Shown here: positions 18,887 through 27,809 of the stretch, in pieces
Layout: each line of letters starts with the position of its first letter
Numbering within the stretch: position 1 is the stretch's first letter
Assembly: GCA_964435115.1 (NCBI GenBank)
Contig: CAYSYM010000003.1
Span: forward strand, 70,536-134,535
Reading direction: 5' to 3'
Origin: CAYSYM01 sp964435115
GTDB taxonomy: Bacteria > Chloroflexota > UBA6077 > CF-72
DNA length: 64,000 nt
Made by a program: the position numbers and the translations under genes
The notes under the pieces: model-generated
What the model saw: the letters and a program-made list of their open reading frames with translations, nothing else
Told to the model about the DNA's origin: nothing
Database searches by the model: none

Positions 18887-20158
18887 TCAGCAGGCTACGC
18901 CCGGGGTGTCGCCGTGCTCGACCCGACCCGGCAGCCAGAAGCTGCGCGCGGATGCGCCGTAGGGCCCTGCTCCGCTCCGCTCGGGGACGAGCACCTCACG
19001 GCGGTAGCCGGCCGGGAATCGCCCCGCGAGCGCGTCCCGGATCCAGTCGGCGAGGAACGGGAAGGCCGGCAGACCTCCCAGGTTCCGGCAGCTGAACGGG
19101 GCGTGGAAGTCGTTCTCCAGCACCCACAGCTCCTTGGGCCCGGGGATGCTCTCGTACACCGCGTACGCGTCCTCCAGGTGGCACAGCGGGTCGTATTCGC
19201 CGACGACCTGGAGCGAGGGGCACCGCACGTGCGCTGCCGCCTCGTCCAGTGTGAGCTGCTCGGCCAGGCGGTCAAAGGCGTCCTCGTCGTGGAGCCCGGC
19301 CATGTACATGAACATCTGCTTGAAGCGCGGTGAGGCCTCCTCGAAGATCGCCCGCTTGCTCCCGTAGCACGCGGCCGCCGTCGCGACGGCCTTCACCCGC
19401 TCGTCGTGGGCGGCGAGGCGCATGCCCCAGAACGAGCCCATGCTGAAACCGGACACCGCGATCCGATCCGGGTCGACTTCGGCCCGCCGCGCCAGCCAGT
19501 CGATGCAGGCGCTGCCCGCCCGTTCGTAGTTGTCCGCCGTCACGCGGATCTTGCGCAGGTTGCTGATCCCCTGCCCCGGCCCGTCGATGGTGAGGAGGTG
19601 CATACCGCGCGCCAGGAACGGGTTGTTGGCCGGGTCGGGGAATGCCTCCTTGGTCATGTCCATGCCGGGACAGAAGAGCACCGCGGGCGCCCGGCGGCGA
19701 TCAGGCAGCAGGTGCAGCAGGCCGGCGATCGTCACGTCCCCCCACGGGATCTCCACCCGCTCGATCGGGTGCTCGCTCAGGGCGATGAGGCGGCCGTAGC
19801 AGGCCTCCAGGCGCCCGTACAGGTAGATCTTCTCGGGGTGATCGTCCTGGAAGATGGCGTGCTGGGCGTGGCGGTACGTCTCGCTGGCCCGCCAGTACAG
19901 CTCGCGCGCGGTCTCGGCGTGGCCGCGCTCCTCGGCCGCCCGGGCCAGCTCCTCCTGGTGGCGCCCGATCTTCTCCATGACGCGCGGGATCATCCGGTAG
20001 CTCTTCACTTCCGGCGGGAACCGCCGTTCGTCGTAGGCGAAGTTCTGCTCCCGCCCGGTGACCTTAACCAGGTAGTCCAGCAGCCACTGCTGGTTATCGC
20101 GGCGCCGCTCGAGCTTCAGGCTGCCGCTCCGCCGCGCTGCTGCTGCCACGCCTTCCAT
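18887..20158 (-). CDS. Alpha/beta hydrolase (FrsA/pseudooxynicotine-hydrolase-like)
   Basis: A helical N-terminal half of about 150 aa precedes an alpha/beta-hydrolase core. The nucleophile elbow is VSGFSMGSFWG (Ser), the acid is in VVGEYDPLCH, and the base His is in ENDFHAP. This layout resembles C-C bond hydrolases such as 2,6-dihydroxypseudooxynicotine hydrolase. Start ATG 20158 is preceded by GGGAGG at good spacing; the longer frame to 20281 would cover the divergent operator. It is followed by the decarboxylase-like gene and is divergent from the hydroxyacid dehydrogenase operon. Confidence 0.85.
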   Translation of the reverse strand: MEGVAAAARRSGSLKLERRRDNQQWLLDYLVKVTGREQNFAYDERRFPPEVKSYRMIPRVMEKIGRHQEELARAAEERGHAETARELYWRASETYRHAQHAIFQDDHPEKIYLYGRLEACYGRLIALSEHPIERVEIPWGDVTIAGLLHLLPDRRRAPAVLFCPGMDMTKEAFPDPANNPFLARGMHLLTIDGPGQGISNLRKIRVTADNYERAGSACIDWLARRAEVDPDRIAVSGFSMGSFWGMRLAAHDERVKAVATAAACYGSKRAIFEEASPRFKQMFMYMAGLHDEDAFDRLAEQLTLDEAAAHVRCPSLQVVGEYDPLCHLEDAYAVYESIPGPKELWVLENDFHAPFSCRNLGGLPAFPFLADWIRDALAGRFPAGYRREVLVPERSGAGPYGASARSFWLPGRVEHGDTPGVAC

Positions 20159-20219
20159 CCGTCCTCCCGTCCCGTTCAACCCACCGCCCACCGCCCGCTT
20201 CGGCGCCTCGACCGCCCCC

Positions 20220-20248
20220 TTGACAGGCCGGGCCGTCCTCCGTAGACT
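20220..20248 (+). promoter_or_regulatory. Candidate sigma-70 promoter for the dehydrogenase-gntR operon
   Basis: TTGACA at 20220-20225 is followed after 17 bases by TAGACT at 20243-20248. The consensus -35 and 4/6 -10 place transcription start near 20255, inside the palindrome at 20252-20277. A second possible -10, TATACT at 20262-20267, lies within that palindrome. Confidence 0.55.
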
Positions 20249-20251
20249 CGT

Positions 20252-20277
20252 TTCGTCGACGGTATACTGTCGACGAA
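20252..20277. promoter_or_regulatory. 26-bp palindromic operator, probably for the linked GntR regulator
   Basis: TTCGTCGAC and its exact complement GTCGACGAA flank a centre containing GTATAC; 12 of 13 base pairs are symmetric. FCD-type GntR regulators commonly bind palindromes centred on GTATAC. The site overlaps the predicted transcription start of the dehydrogenase gene, a position suited to repression, and lies between two divergent genes, so it may control the hydrolase operon as well. Assignment to the GntR at 21274 is inferred from linkage. Confidence 0.7.
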
Positions 20278-20296
20278 GCATCGTAGAGGAGGGTGC

Positions 20297-21277
20297 ATGG
20301 CCCGCGCAAGCGTCGTCGTCACGGACACCGTGTTCCCGTCCCTTGATCCCGAGCGCCGCGTGCTGGCCGACCTGGCCGAGGTCGTGCTGGCGCCCGCGTC
20401 GGATGAGGCGACGCTACGCCAGGTCGCCGCGGACGCGGACGCGGTGCTCAACTGCTACGCCCCGCTCTCTGCCGACCTGATCCGTTCACTGCGACGCTGC
20501 CGGATCATCGCCCGCTACGGCATTGGCGTGGACACGGTCGACCTCCCCGCCGCCACCGCCGCGGGCATCCTGGTGACCAACGTCCCCGACTACTGCATCG
20601 ACGAGGTGTCCGACCACGCCCTGGCGCTGATCCTGGCGCTCAGCCGCGGGCTCGCCCGCGCCCGGCCCGCGACGCGGGCCGGCACGTGGGACCTGGCCAG
20701 CGTCCGGCCGCTCCACCGGCTCCGCGGCCAGACCCTGGCGCTGCTCGGCTTCGGCCGCATCGCCCGGGCGCTCGCCGCCAAGGCGGCTCCCCTGGGCGTG
20801 CGGATCCTGGCGTACGACCCCTACCTGGCGCCGGAGGCCATCCGGGCCGGTGGAGCCGAGCCGGCCGACCTGGCCACCGCGCTCCGCGAGGCTGACGTCG
20901 TCTCCGTCCACGTGCCGCTCAGCGCTGAGACGCGCCACCTCATCGGCACCGCCGCCCTCGAGCAGATGAAGCCGACCGCGTTCCTCGTGAACACCGCCCG
21001 CGGCGGCCTGGTCGACACCCAGGCGCTCACCGCGGCGCTCCAGGCGGGCCGGCTCGCCGGCGCCGCGCTCGACGTCCTGGAGAGCGAGCCGCCACCGGCG
21101 GACCTGCCGCTGCTCCGCCTCCCCAACGTCATCCTGACCCCGCACGCCGCGTTCTACTCGGAGGAGTCCCTCGTCGAGTTGCAGACCCGCGCCGCCGAGG
21201 AGGTCGCCCGCGTGCTGCGCGGCGAGCCGCCGCGCTCGCTGGTCAACGCGGACCTGCTGGCGAGCCGCGCCGGATGA
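20297..21277 (+). CDS. D-2-hydroxyacid dehydrogenase (C-terminal-binding-protein-like)
   Basis: NAD-dependent oxidoreductase of 326 aa that interconverts a 2-keto acid and a D-2-hydroxy acid. The Rossmann motif LALLGFGRIARALAAK has GxGxxA. Catalytic Arg lies in VNTARGGLVD, Glu in LDVLESEPP and His in LTPHAAFYS. GVDTVDLPAATAAGI and NVPDYCIDEVSDHAL resemble the CtBP-like subgroup. Start ATG has GAGGAGG upstream. Its stop overlaps the gntR start (ATGA). The substrate cannot be read. Confidence 0.9.
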   Translation: MARASVVVTDTVFPSLDPERRVLADLAEVVLAPASDEATLRQVAADADAVLNCYAPLSADLIRSLRRCRIIARYGIGVDTVDLPAATAAGILVTNVPDYCIDEVSDHALALILALSRGLARARPATRAGTWDLASVRPLHRLRGQTLALLGFGRIARALAAKAAPLGVRILAYDPYLAPEAIRAGGAEPADLATALREADVVSVHVPLSAETRHLIGTAALEQMKPTAFLVNTARGGLVDTQALTAALQAGRLAGAALDVLESEPPPADLPLLRLPNVILTPHAAFYSEESLVELQTRAAEEVARVLRGEPPRSLVNADLLASRAG

Positions 21278-22026
21278 GCGCCGCCATGCCCCGGGCTGCC
21301 ATTCGCGACCACCCCTCGCTGCGGGAGGTGGTCTACCGGCAGATCAAGGAGGCGATCTTCAGCGGGCGCCTCGAGCCGGGCAGGCGGATCGTGGAGCAGA
21401 ACCTCTCGGACGAGCTCGGCGTGAGCCGCAGCCCGGTGCGCGAGGCGCTGCGCCGCCTGGAGCGGGAAGGGCTGGTGGAAGCCTCGCCGAGGCGGGGTGT
21501 CTCGGTGGCCGCCCCGACCGTGCGCGAAGTCATGCACGTCTACACCATTCGTGAGGTGCTCGAGGGCCTCGCCGCCCGCCTGGCGGCGTGCAACGTTGAC
21601 GACGACGCCGTGGCCGCGATGGCGCGCATCCTCGTGCGCATGGAGGACGCCGTCCGGCGCGGCGACATCAAGGCCGCGTCGCGCGCCGACACCCAGTTCC
21701 ACGCCCGGCTGCTCGACGCCACCGACAACGAGCGGCTGGTCGACCTCACCTCGCAGCTCGCCGACCTGGTACGGCGGGTCCGCGCGGCCGTGCTGGCCGA
21801 ACCCGGCCGTGCGGAAGCGGTCGTGGGCGAGCACCGCGCCATCCTCGAGGCGCTGGCGGCGCGCGACCCGGAGTCCGCCGAGCGCCACATGCGGGCCCAC
21901 GTGCGGCGGGCCCGCGATCACATGCTACGAATCCTGACGCGGGACGCCGAGTCGGGAGTGAGACCCAGGGAGGGTGCCGGCGGGCGCGCCCCGGTGATCC
22001 GCCGGAGCCGCCTGGAGGCCTCGTGA
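21274..22026 (+). CDS. GntR-family regulator with FCD ligand-binding domain
   Basis: Regulator of 250 aa. The winged helix is at about residues 15-80 with EQNLSDELGVSRSPVREALR as the recognition helix region. The all-helical FCD domain follows, with probable metal ligands in ADTQFHARL and GEHRAIL (Asp, His, His). It overlaps the dehydrogenase stop by four bases and precedes the NitT/TauT-type binding protein by 46 bp. It probably binds the 20252-20277 palindrome and responds to a small acid handled by these genes. Confidence 0.92.
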   Translation: MSAAMPRAAIRDHPSLREVVYRQIKEAIFSGRLEPGRRIVEQNLSDELGVSRSPVREALRRLEREGLVEASPRRGVSVAAPTVREVMHVYTIREVLEGLAARLAACNVDDDAVAAMARILVRMEDAVRRGDIKAASRADTQFHARLLDATDNERLVDLTSQLADLVRRVRAAVLAEPGRAEAVVGEHRAILEALAARDPESAERHMRAHVRRARDHMLRILTRDAESGVRPREGAGGRAPVIRRSRLEAS

Positions 22027-22072
22027 GCGAGTAGCCACCCGAGATGGGGGAGTACAGCAGGGAGGGCAACAG

Positions 22073-23179
22073 ATGACACGCGTCCAGACCGGGTGCCGCG
22101 TCGCCGCGCTTCTCGTGATTGCGCTCGTCGTGGGAGTCGGCTGCACCACCGCGCCGCCAGCGGCTCAGCCAGCCGGGGCCAAGCCTGAACCGGCCGCGCC
22201 GCAGGTCGCACCGGCGACGGCGCCCTTGAGCGCCACCATGGCAGTCGGCAACAACCTCAACCACGTGCCGGCGTTCGTCGGGGTGGAGAAGGGGATCTTC
22301 CTCAAGAACGGGCTCGACCTCAAGCTGAAGGTGCTGAACACCGGCGTCGAGATGAACAAGGCGATGCAGGCCGGCGAGGCGGCGTTCGCCGGCGCATCGG
22401 TCACCAACACCCCGCTCGCCCGCGAGGAGGGCATCCCTCAGGTGGCCGTCGTCGGCTACATGAACGACGCCACCACGGCCCGCGGCGATAGTCCGCTGGC
22501 GGTGGTGGCGCGCAAGGAGGCCGGGATCGGCGAGGGCAAGATCGAAGCGCTGGCCGGCAAGAAGGTCGGCCTCGCCGTGGGCGGCACCGGTGACGAGTAC
22601 CTGCGCCTCCTCTTGAAGACGCGCGGCGTGCCGGATAGCGCGGTCACCTTCATCAACGTCGCGCCCGGCAACCAGCTCTCGGCGATCCAGAACGGCAGCG
22701 TCGACGTCATCTCCACCTGGGAGCCCTACGGCACCCAGATCCTCGAGAAGCTCTCGGGCTCGGTCCTCGTGATCCGCGGCGGAGGCTACCTCGGCTACGT
22801 CATCATGGCCTCCAGCACCGAGGAGATCATTAAGAACCAGCCCGAGCTGGTGAAACGGTTCGTGGCGGGGGTGGCCGAGGCCACCCAGTACGCGCGCCAG
22901 AACCCGGACGAGGCGGCCGAGATCTCGACCCGCTGGATCCCCGGCCTCGACGTGGAGGTGGCCAAGAAGGCGATTCGGTTCATGCCGTTCGATGCCCGCA
23001 TCAGCAAGTACTCGATCCAGGCGTTCGAGGACTCCGTCAAGGTCCTGCTGGACCAGAAGAAGCTCAAGCAGTCGGTCTCAGTCGCAGACGCTATCAACAC
23101 GACCTTCATCGAGCAGGTGATGCGCGAGCGCCCGGAGCTCTTCAGCGACCTCAAGCCGATCCCCTCAGCGCGACTGTAG
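22073..23179 (+). CDS. ABC transporter substrate-binding lipoprotein, NitT/TauT (NMT1/SsuA) type
   Basis: Binding protein of 368 aa with a hydrophobic signal and lipobox VGVGC (Cys24), then a Pro/Ala linker. The fold resembles SsuA/NMT1 proteins, with HVPAFVGVEKGIFLKNGLDL near the start of the mature part and SVDVISTWEPYG in the second lobe. RBS AGGGAGGG precedes the ATG. Its last five codons lie in the left copy of the 228-bp inverted repeat, and the expected permease gene does not follow. The cognate ATPase is 5.3 kb away, beyond the repeat-bounded segment. Confidence 0.9.
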   Translation: MTRVQTGCRVAALLVIALVVGVGCTTAPPAAQPAGAKPEPAAPQVAPATAPLSATMAVGNNLNHVPAFVGVEKGIFLKNGLDLKLKVLNTGVEMNKAMQAGEAAFAGASVTNTPLAREEGIPQVAVVGYMNDATTARGDSPLAVVARKEAGIGEGKIEALAGKKVGLAVGGTGDEYLRLLLKTRGVPDSAVTFINVAPGNQLSAIQNGSVDVISTWEPYGTQILEKLSGSVLVIRGGGYLGYVIMASSTEEIIKNQPELVKRFVAGVAEATQYARQNPDEAAEISTRWIPGLDVEVAKKAIRFMPFDARISKYSIQAFEDSVKVLLDQKKLKQSVSVADAINTTFIEQVMRERPELFSDLKPIPSARL

Positions 23180-23391
23180 CCGTTCAGGCGGCGTAGCAGC
23201 GGGTGGTGGTGAGGCGGTCCACGCGGGGCCGGGGGAGGTGTCCCCGCTCGCCCTCGGGAGCGGACGTGCCGGGAACCTCGTGCGCCCCCAGCTCGCGGCG
23301 GACCAGCGCCAGCGCATCGACGCGGGTCGGGTGGGCCTTGCGCTCCCGGGCGGCCTGCCGAAGGGCGGGGCGCGGCGTGGGCAGCCGCCGG
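23164..23391. repeat. 228-bp perfect inverted repeat, left copy
   Basis: This stretch is the exact reverse complement of 28290-28517 as far as I could compare by eye. Identity ends at 23163 on one side and at 23391 on the other. The copy begins inside the end of the binding-protein gene. It has no convincing coding capacity and no transposase-like terminal structure. Together the copies bound about 4.9 kb of unique DNA. Confidence 0.9.
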
Positions 23392-23472
23392 TGGGAGGGT
23401 ACGCGGCGGCCTCGTCCCTCCTGGACAGAGCGGGGATGCCGCCTACCCTACCGTGCTTCCCGGCTCAAAGGG

Positions 23473-23931
23473 CTAAAGTCGAGAGAAGACGAGATTGACT
23501 AGGAAGAGGAAGGCCAGCGGGAGGGTGTCCACGATGCCGAACAGCGCGTACGCGAACGCCACACCACCGTGCAGGAGATTGGTCGCCACGAGCGTGGTCC
23601 GCCTGTCCCAGCGGTCCACGTAGACGCCCGCCGGAGCGCCGATGAGCACGCTGGGGAGAATGAGCGTGAGCACTGCGAGGCTCAACTGCGTGCTGGAGCT
23701 GCTCTTCTGGTGGACGAGAATGACGATCCCATACCAGATGGCGTTCTGTGCCGTCTGACTGATCGCTTGAGCTAGCCACAGCGATTCGAAGGCACGGTTT
23801 CGCCACGGTACGGCATCGGCCGCGGTGGTCGTCGGCCCCCAGGGCGCTGCCACCGCCGCGTGGGACTGAGGCGTAACGTGGCGCCTGACGCCCTGCCCAC
23901 TTCGGCTGTGAGACACGAGGTGATGCGCCAA
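23473..23931 (-). pseudogene. MFS transporter, N-terminal fragment
   Basis: The frame reads FESLWLAQAISQTAQNAIWY, then GVYVDRWDRRTTLVATNLL, the loop 2-3 signature of MFS_3/EntS-like exporters. Only about 110 residues (roughly four membrane spans) of a 400-aa protein remain. Similarity ends at FLVNLVF next to the left inverted repeat, where a stop follows. The start is uncertain; residues before about 40 look non-native. It is probably a truncated, non-functional gene cut at the segment boundary. Confidence 0.65.
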
Positions 23932-24493
23932 CGGGACAGACCCCTACGCACGAGGCGAAGGCGCGAACACGCAGCGTGAAGGACAGCCGTCCCACCCGTG
24001 GCCCGTCGTTCCGCCTTCGAAACTCCTGGACGCGTCAGCGAACGAAGCTCCGCGGCCCACTCGAGACCAGAGCCGTCTCAGCAGCCTGTGCGACGCCGAC
24101 ACGTTCCGATGGCGGCGGCAATCAGCCGCCTGGTTCACTCCGGCGTTGCCCTACCTCGCCTGTGCCTCCCCAGGCGCCCCACCATCCGTGGGGCTCCCGC
24201 AAGTCACATGTCAGGGGGGCAGTGAGAAGCTGGGAGCCAGGCGCAGTGGGGTGCAACCCGACGACACCACGATTGGGGCACTCAGGCGCGCCGCCGCACG
24301 AAGGAGCGAGACGGAGGCAAGGGAGTGGCCTGGCTGCTCGCCGAGGCAGCGCGGAGCGGTGGCTCGGACTTCTTGAGGGTGGCCGGATGCGTGCGATGCA
24401 TGGGAGTGGGGAATGGGACGGTCTGTCGTCCCGTCGAGGGGCGCATCCACGGCAGCCCAGTGGACATGACCGTGGCACGCGGGCCGAAGCGAC
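23932..24493. other. 560-bp stretch without a supported gene
   Basis: Reading frames here are long only because of the high GC content and match no family I recognise. It would contain the upstream region of the MFS fragment. No repeat, tRNA or clear promoter was seen. Confidence 0.4.
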
Positions 24494-25003
24494 TCATGGT
24501 GCGTGCCGTCGGATGAGCTCAAGCAGGGCGTCCAGATCAAACGGCTTCTCGCCGAAGCCCGCCGCGCCGAGCTCGGCCATCCGCCATCGCGCGGCACGGT
24601 CGGTGGTGAACGCGATGATCGGGGCGTGCGGCCCGGGTAGGCGCTCGTACAGTGCAGCGAAGCCACAGCCATCGAGGATGGGCATGTGCACGTCCAGCAA
24701 GATGCCGTCAGGACCGTGCGCCCGGACGCGCTCGAGTCCGGTCCGGCCATCTTGCGCGGTGGCCACCTCGTACCCCTCGTCGCGTAGCGCGGGCGCGACC
24801 ACCTCGCAAATCTGGGTGTCGTCGTCCACGACGAGGACGCGCCGTGGCGGTTCGCAGGCAGGTCCCGCTGCCGCTGGGCTGACCTGGGCCTGCAGCGTGT
24901 GCCCTCGACCGTCCCGCCTGTTTCGCCCCTGAGGCTTCTCCAGAGGCTCTACCGGTCGCACGGAAATCGTGTGGTCTCGGGTGCGCACCTCCAACGCCAC
25001 CAT
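24494..25003 (-). CDS. Stand-alone response-regulator receiver protein
   Basis: CheY-like receiver domain. RRVLVVDDDTQICEVV holds the acidic pocket, GILLDVHMPILDG has the phospho-acceptor Asp, and APIIAFTTD and FGEKPFDLDALL carry the switch Thr and conserved Lys. No output domain follows, so it acts by protein interaction. About 45 residues before the domain have no recognisable similarity, and I set the start at the ATG at 25003 with low certainty. It is divergent from a histidine kinase 650 bp away, its likely partner. Confidence 0.8.
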   Translation of the reverse strand: MVALEVRTRDHTISVRPVEPLEKPQGRNRRDGRGHTLQAQVSPAAAGPACEPPRRVLVVDDDTQICEVVAPALRDEGYEVATAQDGRTGLERVRAHGPDGILLDVHMPILDGCGFAALYERLPGPHAPIIAFTTDRAARWRMAELGAAGFGEKPFDLDALLELIRRHAP

Positions 25004-25659
25004 GGGGAGCGTGAGCGGCAACCGGCGTGCCACACGCCTGGAAATCGCGGACGCATAGCAGAGCATCGGCGGGCACGGCCGAGGGTGGCGGCCCGGCCGC
25101 CGCCGACCAAGCAGCTGCCTCGACGGCCGAGGCGGGAGGTCTTCAGATCCCTTGGCCAGGCGGTCCAATCACGCGGGTGGTCTGCACCGTCGCGCCCATC
25201 CGTCTCGTCCCGGATGACACGCTTCTCCGCCGCCGTCTGCTCGACGAAGGGCCTGGCGCCCGGGATCGCAAGCGTCCTCGCGGTCCGCCCGCGGACGTTC
25301 GCGTACGGTACGGATGTCATCAACCGGATTACCACACGCCGGCGACCGGGAAGCCGTGTTTGCTCGCGATGCTTGCCCCTCGGCTCGCGCGCCATCACGG
25401 GAGTTCGCGCGCGCCATCGCGGGAGACAGCGGAGCCCGCGGCGCCGATCGGGCGTGGCGCTTCCGAAGCGGAGCGATCCAGCCCTGCTGTGCCGCCTGAC
25501 ACCGAAGCGCGCGCACGACCTGCCGGACCCGGCACTCCGCGAGACGAACCATCGCGGGACGTTGCCCGTGGCCGCACCAATACTTGGGCCACGCACGGCT
25601 AGCCTCTAGAATCGGGTGCGGACCCGCCCACGCGCCAGTCTGGCCCGACGGAGATGCTG
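25004..25659. other. 650-bp gap between response regulator and histidine kinase
   Basis: No supported gene. A short imperfect direct repeat, CGCGCGCCATC followed by A or G and CGGGAG, occurs twice near 25387 and 25408. The region should contain divergent promoters, but I could not identify clear -35/-10 pairs. A possible SD, CGGAG, lies directly before the kinase. Confidence 0.4.
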
Positions 25660-26922
25660 ATGACGCCGCCGAACGCCGATGCCGACGCCGATGCGAACGC
25701 ACGCATCGCGCCGCTGACGCAGCACGCTGAGCTGGGTGAGGTCGCCGCGGCGCTCACCCGCGAGCGCGATGCCATCCTACACGCGTGGCTCGAGGCCGCG
25801 CGCCTTCAGGCGTTCCACGTCGGCCGGCGCGAACGTGCGGTGGCGGACAACATCCCGATGCTGTTCGATGCGCTCGTGGCGCTCCTGCAGCGCAGCGCCC
25901 CGCGCTGGGTCGAGCCGGGGCCGCCCCTCGAGGACCCCGCGATCTTGCGCGCGGCCCAAGAGCACGCGCGGGTCCGCTTCGAGCAGGGCCTGCAGCCGGC
26001 CGACGTGGTCACGGAGTTTCGCTTGCTGCGCCAGGAGATTGGGCGAGCCCTCCGGTTCCACCTGGCCGATCGTGCCCCGTTGAGCGACGTCCTGGCGGCC
26101 GAGCTGCTCGTCCACGACGCGCTGGACGGCGCCATCTCGGTGGCGCTCGACGCCATCACGACGCACATCGAGGAGGTCCGCGAGGACTTCCTCGCCACGA
26201 CGCTGCACGACGTGGGCCAGCCCTTGACGGCCGTCAAGGGCAGCATTGGCCTCGCCCTGCGTGAGCTCCAACACCCCCCGCTTGACCGCGAGCAGCTCGC
26301 ACGCACGTTGGGTCGGGCGGCGGCCGAGACGGAGCGTCTGTGGGCGCTGTTGGCCGACCTCGCGGACCGGTCGCGCCTGGCGCTCGGACGCCACGACGTG
26401 CACCTCGACGCTCTGGACCTGAGCGCGCTGGTGCGCGCGGTGGTCGAACGGGTCGACCCGGAGGAGGCCCGACGCGTCGTCATCGTCGACGCGGTGCACC
26501 CCATGACGGTGCGGGGCGATGCCCGTCTCCTCGCGCGCGTGCTGGACAATCTCCTCTCCAATGCGCTCAAGTACTCCGCGCCGCTGGGGCGGGTGACGGT
26601 CGCGCTCGCGCGCGAGGCCGACCGCGCGCAGGTGGCGGTCCAGGATACGGGCATCGGCCTGACGGCCGACGAGCTGGAGGGCTTGTTCCGGCGCTACGCG
26701 CGTGCGGGCTCCGCCGTCGCGCGCGGGGTCCCCGGAGATGGGCTGGGCCTGTATCTGTCGCGCGGCATCGTGGAGGCACATGGCGGACGGCTCTGGCTCG
26801 AGTCGCCCGGACGCGACCAGGGAACGACAGCCCACCTCGTCCTCCCCACCGCGCCCATCGATGCGAGCGACGTCCCGCTTTCCCTGACGGCGCAGCCTGG
26901 AGCACGCGGCCCCAGCAACTAA
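25660..26922 (+). CDS. Histidine kinase with N-terminal RsbRD-like domain
   Basis: About 420 aa, without membrane spans, so cytoplasmic. Residues about 30-180 resemble the RsbRD (RsbT co-antagonist) helical domain. The phospho-acceptor segment is FLATTLHDVGQPLTAVKGSI, a variant of HE-xPL with Asp after His. The ATPase boxes are DNLLSNALKYS (N), VQDTGIGL (G1) and GDGLGLYLS (G2). The ATG at 25660 fits the CGGAG site better than the ATG at 25654. It lies divergent from a lone receiver, its probable substrate, and just before a small coiled-coil gene. Confidence 0.85.
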   Translation: MTPPNADADADANARIAPLTQHAELGEVAAALTRERDAILHAWLEAARLQAFHVGRRERAVADNIPMLFDALVALLQRSAPRWVEPGPPLEDPAILRAAQEHARVRFEQGLQPADVVTEFRLLRQEIGRALRFHLADRAPLSDVLAAELLVHDALDGAISVALDAITTHIEEVREDFLATTLHDVGQPLTAVKGSIGLALRELQHPPLDREQLARTLGRAAAETERLWALLADLADRSRLALGRHDVHLDALDLSALVRAVVERVDPEEARRVVIVDAVHPMTVRGDARLLARVLDNLLSNALKYSAPLGRVTVALAREADRAQVAVQDTGIGLTADELEGLFRRYARAGSAVARGVPGDGLGLYLSRGIVEAHGGRLWLESPGRDQGTTAHLVLPTAPIDASDVPLSLTAQPGARGPSN

Positions 26923-27010
26923 CGGACCTTCTGGAGCGGGGTCCCCTGGCCGCAGGTCCGTATCATGATCAGGCGGCGACGGCGTCCACGGTGCCCGGGA
27001 GGGAGGCCGC

Positions 27011-27448
27011 GTGTCCGAGCGCTTGACGGTTGACCACAGCCTGGTCACGGAGCTCGTCCTGCTGCGTGCCCGCCTGGAGCTTGCGGGCGCGCGCCTGGAA
27101 CTGGAGCGTGACCAAGCGCAGGAGCGCGCCGACAAGGACGCGATCGGCGCGCTCACCCAGGGACTGGTGATCCTGACGCGCGTGCGGAACGACGTGCAGG
27201 CGGCGCTGAAGGACGCAGCGGGCGACGAAGCCTCCCTGGACCTGCGATTGGAGGGCCCGGCGGTCGTGAAGGCGCTGCGTGGGATGCGCGAGACGGTCCA
27301 GCAGCGGGTCGGGAGCCCGGCGGGCGGGGCCTCCGTGCGAGCGGAGCTCGAGGTGGTCTGGGCCGAGCTCGAAGCGTTGCGGCAGTCGGAGCAGGGCGCG
27401 CTGAAGCGCCTGGCCGAGCTCCAGCGCCGGATCGCGGACGCCGACTGA
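27011..27448 (+). CDS. Hypothetical helical protein, possible coiled coil
   Basis: A 145-aa protein with a GTG start and a very good RBS (GGGAGGGAGG). It is rich in Leu, Glu, Ala and Arg, with heptad-like patterns at about residues 8-45 and 110-145, so it is probably a soluble alpha-helical or coiled-coil protein. It lies 88 bp after the histidine kinase on the same strand and may share its transcript. I recognise no family. A role linked to the two-component pair is possible but unsupported. Confidence 0.6.
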   Translation: MSERLTVDHSLVTELVLLRARLELAGARLELERDQAQERADKDAIGALTQGLVILTRVRNDVQAALKDAAGDEASLDLRLEGPAVVKALRGMRETVQQRVGSPAGGASVRAELEVVWAELEALRQSEQGALKRLAELQRRIADAD

Positions 27449-27809
27449 TCAATGCGCTGAGCGTCGGTGACCCGGCCTTGCCGGTCGGGGGGCAGGCGCG
27501 GGCCGGCGCCGCCGCTTGAGCGTGCCTCGGCTGGTGCGACCGTCCTACCACCACCCACCTATGCATGCGCATTCTGTGTCCGTGGGCCAAGAGGCCGAGC
27601 TGTTGGGACCGTCTCGCGCCAGGCGGGACGGGTGGGAGATCAGGCTCCTGTCGGTCCGGAGCGCGGCAGCGACCGCAATGCACAGCGACGGTGATGAGCA
27701 GGCGTGGCAAGGCGGGCCGACGGAGGGACGCCTCGTCAACGGCCACCGTGGTGCCGCTTGGTGCGCGGCGCCTGTGGCGGGAGAAGCGCCGGCAGCCAGG
27801 GCGCTGCGC
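27449..27809. other. 360-bp stretch without a supported gene
   Basis: Only GC-driven open frames are present. Near 27475-27495 there is an imperfect hairpin (GACCCGGC/GCCGGTC) that could end the kinase transcript. Nothing else was recognised. Confidence 0.35.

Noticed and set aside
23203..23502. Small frames inside the 228-bp repeat that look like a conserved protein because both copies encode it
   Set aside because: Identity is at the DNA level from the repeat itself; the peptides are Arg/Ser-rich and match nothing, and no RBS is present.
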